Origin: Nitratiruptor tergarcus DSM 16512
GTDB lineage: Bacteria; Campylobacterota; Campylobacteria; Campylobacterales; Nitratiruptoraceae
Assembly (NCBI RefSeq): GCF_027946175.1
Contig: NZ_AP026671.1
Span: 868,001-932,000, forward strand
DNA length: 64,000 nucleotides
Reading direction: 5' to 3'
Both the position numbers and the translations under genes were made by a program. The notes below the pieces were generated by a model, which had not been told where the DNA came from, did no database searches, and saw only the letters and a list, made by a program, of their open reading frames with translations. How positions within the stretch are numbered: position 1 is the first letter of the stretch; each line of letters opens with the position of its first letter. Below are positions 26,999 through 34,965 of the stretch, in pieces.

Positions 26999-27097
26999 AT
27001 GAGCAAAAAGAATCCAAAATTTCGCCCTTATAAAGAGGTCCTTTTCAAAAGAGGGCTATATGATGAGATTTTTGCTCTCGAAAATGAGGGAGCATAA
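26999..27097 (+). CDS. Possible 32-aa basic microprotein before the metal transporter
   Basis: ATG at 26999 opens MSKKNPKFRPYKEVLFKRG and ends LENEGA with TAA at 27095, 11 bases before the transporter start. No SD is clear. The preceding DNA (26862-26996) holds similarly charged but broken frames, so the whole 285-base gap may be a decayed gene. The last 23 bases form a GCTCTC/GGGAGC hairpin (27073-27095). Confidence 0.25.
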   Translation: MSKKNPKFRPYKEVLFKRGLYDEIFALENEGA

Positions 27098-27108
27098 ATG
27101 GAGATAAT

Positions 27109-28383
27109 ATGCTAAATACTACTGCCCCAGCAAAACTATCACTCAAAGAGCGCATACGCAAAGATATTGAAAAGAATCGCGAGCGTATAAAAGAGCTTGG
27201 CCCAGGATTCATTACCGGCGGAGCTGGCGATGATCCAGCAGGAATTGTTACATATACGTTAGTAGGAGCTACGACTGGATTTAGTCAACTTTGGCTCTTG
27301 CTCTTAAGCACTCCTATGATGATCTCCATTCAAAATATGGTGGCACGTATTGCAATAGTCACAGGTAAAAGTCTGCCAGAGATCACAACAGCCTTTTACT
27401 CTAAAAAACTGACTATTTTTATGATCATGGTACTTGCTATAGCAAACATTCTCACTATTGGCGCTGATCTCAATGCGATTGCTGCAATATTACACATTGT
27501 AACTGGATATCCCACAATATATTTTCTCATACCTGTAACTGCCCTTATCGCTTATCTCATCACTTTTGGGCGATATAAGACAATAAAACATGTATTAGTA
27601 ACTCTTACAATTATTTTAGTTGTCTATATAATCTCAGCAATAATGGCTAAACCGCCCCTTTTACAAATACTTCAAAATACATTTATACCTCATATAGAAT
27701 TCTCCTCTACATGGATCTTAGCCGCTCTTGGCCTACTTGGCACTACAATCTCTCCCTATCTGCTTTTTTGGCAGGCTTCAGAAGAGAAAGAGGAGAAAAA
27801 AAGTGTGGTACAAGCAGATGAAGTGAGCTTTGATACATTAGTGGGTATGATATGGTCAAATCTTCTGTCTTATGCAATGATTATCACAGGAGCTGTAATG
27901 CTCTATGGACAGAGTGAAGCAATTGAGGATATAGGTACATTAGCTGTTGCCCTCAAACCTGCAGTAGGAGATTTTGCCTTTGCTCTTTTTGCCATTGGTG
28001 TTATTATCTCAGGCTTTTTAGCTATTCCTGTTCTTGCAGGCTCAACTGCATATGCAGTAGCCGATACCTTTGGATGGAGAGAGGGGATGGATAATAAAGT
28101 GAGTGACGCAAAGGGATTCTATTTCGTTTTTGTCGGCGCTTTGGTAATAGCAGATCTTATAGATATGATTCCAGATATTTCTGCAGTCGATGCACTCTAT
28201 TACTCACAAGTGCTTGATGGTATGCTTATTCCTATACTTATAGCAATTACGCTGCTCATAGCTAATGACAAACGTATTATGGGCGAGTATCTCCCTAGCC
28301 GTTGGGGAAATCTATTTGCTATTTTTGCACTTATTGTCACTATTAGTTTAGTATGTATAACGTTTTGGCAATGGTTGCAATAA
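27109..28383 (+). CDS. Divergent Nramp-family metal-ion transporter
   Basis: The 424-aa protein has about 11 membrane helices and aligns by pattern with a branch of the Nramp (MntH) family. In place of the canonical DPGN of helix 1 it has GAGDDPAGI, and in place of the helix-6 metal motif (AxxMPH) it has TTISPYLLFWQAS. This pattern is shared by a large uncharacterised bacterial group, so the metal (Mn, Fe, Mg or other) cannot be assigned. The N-terminus is long and basic (KERIRKDIEKNRERIKEL). GGAG six bases upstream of ATG. No regulator is adjacent. Confidence 0.82.
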   Translation: MLNTTAPAKLSLKERIRKDIEKNRERIKELGPGFITGGAGDDPAGIVTYTLVGATTGFSQLWLLLLSTPMMISIQNMVARIAIVTGKSLPEITTAFYSKKLTIFMIMVLAIANILTIGADLNAIAAILHIVTGYPTIYFLIPVTALIAYLITFGRYKTIKHVLVTLTIILVVYIISAIMAKPPLLQILQNTFIPHIEFSSTWILAALGLLGTTISPYLLFWQASEEKEEKKSVVQADEVSFDTLVGMIWSNLLSYAMIITGAVMLYGQSEAIEDIGTLAVALKPAVGDFAFALFAIGVIISGFLAIPVLAGSTAYAVADTFGWREGMDNKVSDAKGFYFVFVGALVIADLIDMIPDISAVDALYYSQVLDGMLIPILIAITLLIANDKRIMGEYLPSRWGNLFAIFALIVTISLVCITFWQWLQ

Positions 28384-28407
28384 AAGATTTGAGTCCTTGA
28401 AGCAATT

Positions 28408-29178
28408 TCATTTAAAAAAATTTTCCTCCATATCACTTACACAGCGAAAATAGAAATGTTCACTTTTTGGCGCAGTGGCAACACTTCCTACGGCAAATCC
28501 TACCACATAGACTTCATTTTCCCCAAACTCATCATCACTAACATAGTATTTATGGCGCATGTGACCAAATATTTTTTTATTTACAGCAGGTTTTACATAG
28601 TTGTAATTTACAATAGCATAGAGCTCATCAAGACTTGGGAGTCTCCACTCTCTACCAAAGAGTTTAAGATTTTCACAATAGTGCTGTGCTTCTTCGTATG
28701 TGAGCTTCTTTTTATCGCGCCGTTTCTCAAAAGGCTCCCAATAGATGCTATTTTTATAATCTGCTACTAGGCCGTTAGAGAGTTTTTTGAAATCCTTATC
28801 AAGTTGATGTAATTTTGGATTGTTGGTACATATTACATGCGCTTTGATATTTTTAGGAGTTGGCGTAATATCTCCATCTTGCAGATAAAAGGCAAATGCT
28901 GGTATATCTTTATTTAATACAAATATCTCACTCTCATGGCGAATATTTTTCTCAATTCTTGCCTCTCCCAAAGTATTACCGCTCCAATAGAGCTTATCTT
29001 TTCCAAACCGATCCGTTTGCCCTCGTAAAGGAAAAAGCTCCCAGATTTCAGTAATACGCCACTCTTTTCCAAACTTTTGTTTACACACCTTTAAAGCCTC
29101 TAAATAGGTATATTTTCCTTCTATTTCTTTCATCTGTGCAAAGAGTAGCAGTGGTAGGAAAATAAGTATAATTCGCAT
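28408..29178 (-). CDS. Exported protein with two DUF1566 (Lcl)-like modules
   Basis: The 256-aa protein begins with a short signal peptide (MRIILIFLPLLLFAQ) and carries two copies of the C-lectin-like DUF1566 pattern: YTYLEALKVC with EWRITEIWEL (about 23-48) and LTYEEAQHYCENLKLFGREWRLPSLDELYAIV (around 155-187, block begins with LTYEEAQHYC). Cysteines are placed for disulfides. DUF1566 proteins are often periplasmic or surface. Function unknown. Alone on the - strand, convergent with the transporter gene. Confidence 0.75.
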   Translation of the reverse strand: MRIILIFLPLLLFAQMKEIEGKYTYLEALKVCKQKFGKEWRITEIWELFPLRGQTDRFGKDKLYWSGNTLGEARIEKNIRHESEIFVLNKDIPAFAFYLQDGDITPTPKNIKAHVICTNNPKLHQLDKDFKKLSNGLVADYKNSIYWEPFEKRRDKKKLTYEEAQHYCENLKLFGREWRLPSLDELYAIVNYNYVKPAVNKKIFGHMRHKYYVSDDEFGENEVYVVGFAVGSVATAPKSEHFYFRCVSDMEENFFK

Positions 29179-29272
29179 TTTATTCCTTTTAAAATCTTTC
29201 GGATATGCTACTTTATCAAATTATAATATCTTTTGATGTACAATTTTTCAAATTTCCAATAAGGGACTCTTA

Positions 29273-29644
29273 ATGTTTGGAATGGGTTTTACCGAAATTT
29301 TAATGATTGCTGTTGTTGCTATCATCTTTTTAGGACCAGAAAAACTTCCTCAGTTTCTCATAGATATTGCCAAATTTTTTAAAAGCATCAAACGTGCAGT
29401 CAATGATGCCAAAGTACAATTAGAGCAAGAGGTAAAAATTACTGAGTTAAAAGAAGAGGCAGATGAGTACAAGAAGAAATTTAAATCAGTTGCTGAAGAG
29501 ATGGGAACAATTACTGCTGAGCTTGAAGAAGATCCATTAGCAGAAGTAGAAGAGATTAAAAGTGTGATGAAAGAGCAACCAAAAAGAGAGGTAGTCAAGT
29601 TTAAAAAAAAGATAGATGAAGATAAGGATAAAGTAGATGTTTGA
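29273..29644 (+). CDS. tatB: Twin-arginine translocase subunit TatB
   Basis: TatB binds twin-arginine signal peptides with TatC. The 123-aa protein starts MFGMGFTEILMIAVVAIIF with the TatA/B membrane helix and hinge (FLGPEKLPQFL), then an amphipathic helix and a long acidic tail, longer than a typical TatA, supporting TatB. It overlaps tatC by 8 bases. TatA is not in the window. Confidence 0.9.
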   Translation: MFGMGFTEILMIAVVAIIFLGPEKLPQFLIDIAKFFKSIKRAVNDAKVQLEQEVKITELKEEADEYKKKFKSVAEEMGTITAELEEDPLAEVEEIKSVMKEQPKREVVKFKKKIDEDKDKVDV

Positions 29645-30389
29645 AGAGCTTAAACCACATTTAGCAGAGCTTCGCAAAAGGCTCCTTATCAGTATAGCTA
29701 CAATATTTGTGATGTTTGTAATCAGTTTTGGTTTTTGGGAGCATATACTTGATTGGATGATCATGCCTCTTAAAGAGGCACTGCCCCCTGGCAGCAATGT
29801 AATTTTCACCAAAGTAGGAGAAGCCTTCTTTACTGCGCTCAAAGTCTCTTTCTTTGCTGCACTCATATTTAGTCTGCCAGTCATCTTTTGGCAACTTTGG
29901 CTCTTTATTGCTCCAGGGCTCTATGAGCATGAGAAAAAATTTGTACTTCCATTTGTAATATCTGCTACTACTATGTTCGTACTTGGAGCACTCTTTGCTT
30001 ACTATGTAGTATTTCCATTTGGTTTTAGCTACCTCATCAATTTTGGCTCACAACTCTTTACAGCTCTTCCAAGTATTGGCGAATATGTAGGATTTTTTAC
30101 AAAATTGATGTTTGGATTTGGATTAGCGTTTGAGCTTCCAGTTATCACTTTTTTCCTTGCATCTTTGGGGCTTGTTACAGATGAGAGTCTCAAAAGCTTT
30201 TTTAAATATGCCATCATTATCATTTTTGCAGTTGCTGCACTGCTCACACCACCTGATGTCTTGAGCCAGCTTCTCATGGCAGGACCGCTTGTTATCCTTT
30301 ATGGCGTTTCAATCATTATTGCTCGTATCATAAATCCTGCATCAAAAAATGAAGAAGAGATAGAAGAGGCAGATGAAGAGGAAGCTTGA
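29637..30389 (+). CDS. tatC: Twin-arginine translocase subunit TatC
   Basis: The 250-aa integral membrane protein forms the receptor of the Tat pathway. Its N-terminus FEELKPHLAELRKRLLIS, the LPVIFWQLWLFIAPGLYEHEKKF segment, FELPVITFFLASLGLV and six predicted helices are typical. The C-terminal tail is acidic (EEEIEEADEEEA). It overlaps tatB by 8 and queA by 17 bases. Confidence 0.96.
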   Translation: MFEELKPHLAELRKRLLISIATIFVMFVISFGFWEHILDWMIMPLKEALPPGSNVIFTKVGEAFFTALKVSFFAALIFSLPVIFWQLWLFIAPGLYEHEKKFVLPFVISATTMFVLGALFAYYVVFPFGFSYLINFGSQLFTALPSIGEYVGFFTKLMFGFGLAFELPVITFFLASLGLVTDESLKSFFKYAIIIIFAVAALLTPPDVLSQLLMAGPLVILYGVSIIIARIINPASKNEEEIEEADEEEA

Positions 30390-31404
30390 TCCTACACTCG
30401 TAAGCAGTTATGATTACGAGCTTCCTTCATCAGCCATTGCCAAATATCCAGCCAATCCACCAGATAGTGCAAAGCTTTTGGTATATGAGAGAGAAACACA
30501 AAAAATAACTCATGCTATTTTTCGCGATCTTCCACAATTTTTGCCAAAAGATGTAGCCCTTGTTTTTAACGATACAAAAGTGATTAAAGCCAGAATTTTT
30601 GGGAAAAAAGAGAGTGGCGGAAAAATAGAACTCCTTCTCAATCGCCCAGTAGCAGATAAAAGATTTAGTGTCTTTATCAAAGGACGCGTCAAAAAGGGCA
30701 CAAAGCTGTTTTTTGATGAAGAGCTTGAAGCACAAGTAGTAGAACTCTTACTAGATGGATCTAGAATAGTAATTTTTTATAAAGATGGTAAGGTACTTAC
30801 ATTTGAAGAGTTATTGCCCATTTTAGAAAAAATAGGCCATGTCCCTCTCCCACCCTATATCGATAGAGCTGATTCAAAAGAGGATGAGATTTTCTATCAA
30901 CCCCTCTTTGCTCAAAAGCCTGGAGCCGTCGCTGCACCAACTGCATCGCTTCATTTTACAAAAGAACTTTTAGCAAAGCTTCAAAAAGAACATCCTTTCT
31001 TTTCTGTTACTCTACATGTAGGAGCTGGAACTTTTAAACCTGTTGAGAGTGAAAAAATTACAGAGCATAGTATGCATAGTGAATATTATGAGATTCCCCC
31101 TGCTACTTGTGCAATGCTCGACTCCAAACAGCCTATTTTAGCAGTTGGCACTACAGTAACCCGTACAATAGAGTATTATGCTCGTACTAAAAGATGTTTT
31201 GGGGAGTGTGATCTTTTTTTACATCCAAAAAATCCCCCCATTCGCGTCAATCATCTCCTGACCAATTTTCATTTGCCAAAATCGACGCTCATCATGCTTG
31301 TAGCATCTTTTATTGGGCTGGAAAAGACACTAGAACTCTACGAAATTGCAATAAAAGAGAAGTACCGCTTTTTTAGCTATGGCGATGCAATGCTCATTAT
31401 CTAA
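30373..31404 (+). CDS. queA: tRNA preQ1(34) S-adenosylmethionine ribosyltransferase-isomerase QueA
   Basis: QueA transfers ribose from SAM to preQ1 in tRNA, giving epoxyqueuosine. The 343-aa product shows SSYDYELPSSAIAKYPANPP, VFNDTKVIKARIFGKKESGG, GHVPLPPYIDR, the long QKPGAVAAPTASLHFT block and HVGAGTFKPV, and SKSTLIMLVASF-like PKSTLIMLVASFIG, all diagnostic. The ATG is 16 bases before the tatC stop; GAGG is 3 bases upstream, so translation is coupled to tatC. Other queuosine genes are not present. Confidence 0.96.
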   Translation: MKRKLDPTLVSSYDYELPSSAIAKYPANPPDSAKLLVYERETQKITHAIFRDLPQFLPKDVALVFNDTKVIKARIFGKKESGGKIELLLNRPVADKRFSVFIKGRVKKGTKLFFDEELEAQVVELLLDGSRIVIFYKDGKVLTFEELLPILEKIGHVPLPPYIDRADSKEDEIFYQPLFAQKPGAVAAPTASLHFTKELLAKLQKEHPFFSVTLHVGAGTFKPVESEKITEHSMHSEYYEIPPATCAMLDSKQPILAVGTTVTRTIEYYARTKRCFGECDLFLHPKNPPIRVNHLLTNFHLPKSTLIMLVASFIGLEKTLELYEIAIKEKYRFFSYGDAMLII

Positions 31405-31460
31405 CTTGATAAATTCCTTGAAATTTTCGATAATAGAAAAAAGTATCAAAAGGATTACTT

Positions 31461-31934
31461 ATGCGTATTCTCCTTATCCGTCATGCAAAAGCATTGAGCC
31501 GCCAAGAGTGGGATGAAGATGATATATTACGCCCATTAAGTGAAGATGGAATCAAAAAAGCAAGAGAATTTTTTGCAAAGCTCCCCAAAATCTATCCCAT
31601 AGAAGTAATTATAACTTCAAAAGCAATGCGCGCCATACAGACTGCCAAACTTCTCCAAGAATTCTATCCAAATAGTAAATATTTTGAAACTGCAAGACTC
31701 AATCCAGGAGCATCACCCTTGCGCTATGAAGAGGTAATTGAGAAGTTTCATTGCTATGAGAATATTGCCCTTGTAGGGCATGAGCCTGATATCTCATATG
31801 CAGTGTCACACTTTAGTGGATGTGATATGATGCAAATACATATTAAAAAGGCGAGTGTTACAGAACTCGTAGGAGAGGAGTCTTATACTCTTACTGGTCT
31901 CATTTATCCAAAAATGTTGAGAAAGTTGCACTAA
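31461..31934 (+). CDS. SixA-type phosphohistidine phosphatase
   Basis: The 157-aa protein has the histidine phosphatase signature LLIRHAKA (R7, H8), ITSKAMRAIQTAKLL and the second catalytic histidine in LVGHEPDIS. SixA dephosphorylates histidine on HPt domains such as ArcB in E. coli. Its partner here is unknown. It shares an A with the next ORF (TAATG), so the two are coupled. Confidence 0.85.
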   Translation: MRILLIRHAKALSRQEWDEDDILRPLSEDGIKKAREFFAKLPKIYPIEVIITSKAMRAIQTAKLLQEFYPNSKYFETARLNPGASPLRYEEVIEKFHCYENIALVGHEPDISYAVSHFSGCDMMQIHIKKASVTELVGEESYTLTGLIYPKMLRKLH

Positions 31935-32122
31935 TGGAACTCAAAGCGGGAGATCTAAGTAAAATTTTGATTTTTGCTTTTATTCTGCTTGTAGGCCTTG
32001 TTGGTACCTATTTGGAGTTTCGCAAACCAAAAGAGAGTGAAGATAAATTTGAAGTCGATCAAAAAAGAATAAACAAAGAGATTTTAGAGGAGCTTGAAAA
32101 AAATGAAAATAGCAACATTTAA
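31934..32122 (+). CDS. Small single-pass membrane protein, unknown
   Basis: A 62-aa protein with one helix (ILIFAFILLVGLVGTYLEF, residues 11-29) followed by a charged tail rich in K and E. Its ATG is the TAATG of the sixA stop, and its 3' end overlaps xth by 20 bases, so it is translated in a coupled series. No family recognised. Confidence 0.65.
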   Translation: MELKAGDLSKILIFAFILLVGLVGTYLEFRKPKESEDKFEVDQKRINKEILEELEKNENSNI

Positions 32123-32879
32123 TGTCAATTCTATCAATGCCAGACTTGAACTCATAAAACGCTGGCTTACAGAAAAAAATACCATAGATATTTTATGTTT
32201 TCAAGAGATAAAATGTGAAGAGAATAGATTTCCTTTCAAAGATTTTGAAGAGCTAGGATATCAGTGTGCTGTATTTGGCCAAAAAGCCTACAATGGCGTC
32301 GCAATATGCTCCAAATTCGATTTTGAAGAGATACAAAAAGGTTTTGGAGATCCTTTTTGGGATGAGCAAAAACGCTTCATGCGAGCAAAAATTAAAGGTA
32401 TTCATATTTGCAATGTCTATGCACCCCATGGGGATCTCGATGGTGAAAAGCATATCTATAAACTGCAGTTTTTCAAAAATCTCAAAGAATATCTACGGCA
32501 GTTTGATCTAAAAAAAGAGGATATCATAGTAGTTGGTGATATGAATGTTGCAAGAGAGGATATTGATGTATGGGATGCTGATCTACTTCGCGGAACAATT
32601 GGCTTTATGGATGATGAGCGAGAAGCTTTTGAGGATTTTTTACATATAGGACTCATTGATCTTTTTAGGGAATGCCATCCAGATATTAAGCAGTTTACAT
32701 GGTGGGATTATAAGAATGCAGCTGTTTGGAGAGACGAGGGAATGCGTATCGATTATATATTAACTTCAAATCCAGTTAAAGATAAATGTGAATCAATAGA
32801 AGTAGATATGTGGCCGAGAAGGCGAAGAAGCCCTACTCCAAGCGATCATGCGCCTGTTGTAGCAATTTTTGCAGATTAA
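32103..32879 (+). CDS. xth: Exodeoxyribonuclease III / AP endonuclease Xth
   Basis: This Mg2+-dependent endonuclease cleaves DNA 5' to abasic sites. The product (258 aa) starts MKIATFNVNSINARLELIKR, with CFQEIKCEENRFPF, YNGVAICSKF, NVYAPHGDLDGEKHIYKLQFF, VVGDMNVAREDIDVWD, FRECHPDIKQFTWWDY, RIDYIL and the catalytic SDHAPVVA at the end. Three codons upstream a TTG is also in frame, but the ATG at 32103 has GAGGAGC upstream. With the glycosylase at 2819-3304 it makes a base-excision pathway. Confidence 0.95.
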   Translation: MKIATFNVNSINARLELIKRWLTEKNTIDILCFQEIKCEENRFPFKDFEELGYQCAVFGQKAYNGVAICSKFDFEEIQKGFGDPFWDEQKRFMRAKIKGIHICNVYAPHGDLDGEKHIYKLQFFKNLKEYLRQFDLKKEDIIVVGDMNVAREDIDVWDADLLRGTIGFMDDEREAFEDFLHIGLIDLFRECHPDIKQFTWWDYKNAAVWRDEGMRIDYILTSNPVKDKCESIEVDMWPRRRRSPTPSDHAPVVAIFAD

Positions 32880-33280
32880 TGACACTTTGGACAGATGCCA
32901 CTAAGCATTAAAGAGGTCTCTTTTGGTTTAAATCCTTCAGGGAGCTCTATATCGATAGATTTTGGCTGCTCAACATCATACACATTACCACACTTTTCGC
33001 AGACAAAGTGGCTGTGCTTATGTTTTTTTAATTCAAATTTACTCTTTTTATGCGGTACTTTAATCTCTTGAATAATACCTGCTTCAAGAAGTGTATTGAT
33101 ATTTTTATAGACAGTAGCTAGTGATATAGAGACAAACTCTTTTTTTATCTCACTATAGATATCCTCAATATCCGCATGGCCTTTTTGCTCTAAAATACCC
33201 AGCATCGCTACACGCTGCGGTGTTGATTTAAGCTCTTTTTCTTTGAGCATATTTGTATACTCTACATATCTCTTTTCCAA
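32876..33280 (-). CDS. perR: Fur-family repressor, probably PerR
   Basis: The 134-aa protein has the Fur-family fold: winged helix with LKSTPQRVAMLGILEQKGHADIEDIY and ISLATVYKNINTLLEAG, then a metal-binding domain with the HKHSH histidine cluster (87-91) and structural zinc cysteines C94, C97, C130 and C133. Start is TTG at 33280 with AGGGGG just upstream; upstream in-frame codons to 33334 lack an SD. Pairing with a thioferritin-like gene, plus the four-cysteine zinc site, favours PerR over Fur, but this is an inference; Zur is less likely. Convergent with xth by 4 bases. Confidence 0.85.
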   Translation of the reverse strand: MEKRYVEYTNMLKEKELKSTPQRVAMLGILEQKGHADIEDIYSEIKKEFVSISLATVYKNINTLLEAGIIQEIKVPHKKSKFELKKHKHSHFVCEKCGNVYDVEQPKSIDIELPEGFKPKETSLMLSGICPKCH

Positions 33281-33360
33281 TTTTTCCCCCTTTTTATCTT
33301 TTGCATTTATACACCATAACCAAAAAATTGTCAAACTTTTTTGAAAATAGTTATCAGTTT

Positions 33361-33381
33361 AAGTTTACTTCAAGCAAACTT
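33361..33381. promoter_or_regulatory. Putative PerR/Fur-type operator between perR and the ferritin gene
   Basis: A 21-base interrupted palindrome, AAGTTTACTT-C-AAGCAAACTT, has 9 of 10 arm positions matched. A second imperfect repeat, ATGATT-N8-AATCAT, follows at 33383-33402. The 239-base divergent gap between the perR TTG and the ferritin ATG contains nothing else of note except the promoter below. Binding by the adjacent regulator is inferred. Confidence 0.5.
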
Positions 33382-33474
33382 AATGATTTACATTGCAATC
33401 ATCAATTTTATCCCTCATAACACTTTATAGTTTCGTTTCAATTTAATATCATTAAGCTAGCATAAAGTTGAAAC

Positions 33475-33483
33475 TGATACAAT
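33475..33483 (+). promoter_or_regulatory. Extended -10 promoter of the thioferritin-like gene
   Basis: TGATACAAT contains an extended -10 (TG, then TACAAT at 33478-33483), 37 bases before the ATG. The RBS AAAAGGAGAAATT follows. Confidence 0.5.
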
Positions 33484-33519
33484 ATATTAAAAGAAAAAAT
33501 TTTTCTAAAAGGAGAAATT

Positions 33520-34035
33520 ATGGCACGAAAAGGTATAAGCATCCTCAAAGGGATAGAAGCTGATGAGGTCATAGCACTTTTAAATAAAGCATACGCTGAT
33601 GAGTGGCTTGCCTACTACCAATACTTTATCGAAGCAAAAGTTGTCAAAGGGATTATGAAAGATGGCGTTGTAGCAGAGCTTGAGCAACATGCAGCAGATG
33701 AGTTGAGACATGCCACAATGGTGGCGGATCGCATTTTACAGCTAGGCGGTGAACCACTCTTGCATCCAAAAGATTGGTTTAGTTATGCAAATTGTGCTTA
33801 CGAAGCTCCATCAAATCCAGATGTGCTCAAAGTACTTGAGCAAGCTATCAAAGGTGAACAGTGCGCTATAGATGTATACAGTCGCTTAGCTGAAATCACA
33901 CAAGGAAAAGATATAGTTACATATGATATTGTAAGCCAAATTTTAGCAGATGAAGTAGAGCATGAAGAGGATCTGCAAGCTCTCTATGAAGATATACAAG
34001 AATTTATCGATCAAATAAAAGGAAATATCCAGTGA
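33520..34035 (+). CDS. Thioferritin/Dps-like ferritin
   Basis: The 171-aa four-helix protein has a di-iron centre (E28, E61/H64, E113, E145/H148) in the ferritin pattern EWLAYYQYF, DELRHATMVADRI and ADEVEHEEDL. Two cysteines, C92 (SYANCAYEAP) and C115 (KGEQCAIDVYS), match the conserved pair that defines the Dps-like thioferritins (DPSL) reported from Sulfolobus, Pyrococcus and Bacteroides; they lie near the metal site. These cages detoxify peroxide and Fe(II). Adjacent to PerR, supporting a peroxide-response role. Its stop overlaps the next gene by 4 bases. Confidence 0.82.
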   Translation: MARKGISILKGIEADEVIALLNKAYADEWLAYYQYFIEAKVVKGIMKDGVVAELEQHAADELRHATMVADRILQLGGEPLLHPKDWFSYANCAYEAPSNPDVLKVLEQAIKGEQCAIDVYSRLAEITQGKDIVTYDIVSQILADEVEHEEDLQALYEDIQEFIDQIKGNIQ

Positions 34036-34892
34036 AAAAGTTGCTTCTTTTTAGTCTCGCCATTGCACTTTTCGCTGCCGAACCCTTTATTTCGGCCAAG
34101 TGGCTAAAACAGCATTTAAACGACAAAAATCTCATCATTCTCGACGTCTCAAAGCCAAGTCTTTATAAAAAAGAGCACATCCCAGGTGCCATCAGTGCTC
34201 CTATTGAACTGTGGCGAAAAAAAGTAGAACACTATGCGCTTTTAAAAGATCCTCAAGAGCTTGAAAAAGTGATGCGTTCTCTTGGTATCAAACCAGATAG
34301 CCATGTGGTTTTGTATAGCCATAGATTTGGCAAAGACAAACTTAAAACCAGCTATATCGCTTTTGCAATGGAGGTGATGGGATTTTCAAACAGCTCCATC
34401 CTCGATGGAACCATGGAAGAGTATAGAAAAATCGGCTCTCTTACTAAAAAGATTCCCACCCATCCCTCTTCACATTTTAAAGCCTCTTTTCATCCGCAAT
34501 TCATAGTCGATAAATCGATTGTCCTCACTCATATCGGCAAAACGAGAATGATTGATGCGAGAAATCCAATCTTCTATTTTGGGGCAGAAAAACAAAAGGT
34601 ACTCAAACGCGCTGGTCATATACCAAAAGCAACTAACTATTTTTGGATCTTTAGCTTTCACAATGAAAAGCTTAAAGATAAAGATACTTTAAAAGCAATA
34701 CTCATTGATGGATTGGGATTAAAACCAAATAAAGATGTAATAACCTATTGCACTGGCGGACTGGAGACAAGTATGAACTGGTATATACTTCATCGTCTCC
34801 TTGACTTCAAAAAAGCTAGACTCTATGATGCAAGTATGAAAGAGTGGGCAAATGAGAGTGATACACCTTTGACAAAATATTTATGGGAGTAG
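34032..34892 (+). CDS. Periplasmic two-domain sulfurtransferase (rhodanese)
   Basis: The 286-aa protein has a signal peptide (MKKLLLFSLAIALFAAE) and two rhodanese domains. The first (to about residue 140) has YSHRF where the active-site cysteine should be, so it is inactive; the second carries C240 in ITYCTGGLETS, the persulfide-forming loop. Such enzymes move sulfur from thiosulfate or mercaptopyruvate to a thiol acceptor. It is cotranscribed with the thioferritin-like gene, suggesting a link with thiol or sulfur oxidation in the periplasm. The natural donor is unknown. Confidence 0.85.
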   Translation: MKKLLLFSLAIALFAAEPFISAKWLKQHLNDKNLIILDVSKPSLYKKEHIPGAISAPIELWRKKVEHYALLKDPQELEKVMRSLGIKPDSHVVLYSHRFGKDKLKTSYIAFAMEVMGFSNSSILDGTMEEYRKIGSLTKKIPTHPSSHFKASFHPQFIVDKSIVLTHIGKTRMIDARNPIFYFGAEKQKVLKRAGHIPKATNYFWIFSFHNEKLKDKDTLKAILIDGLGLKPNKDVITYCTGGLETSMNWYILHRLLDFKKARLYDASMKEWANESDTPLTKYLWE

Positions 34893-34965
34893 TAAAAAAA
34901 GCCCATGTTTTGATAAATATCTGGAAAAACTTGGAGCTATATAGTATTAAAATTTAATATCAACT

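Noticed and set aside
34893-34965. tRNA or terminator between the sulfurtransferase and ABC1 genes
   Set aside because: No cloverleaf or hairpin with T-run seen; the 73 bases are AT-rich. No tRNA gene was found in any gap of the window.
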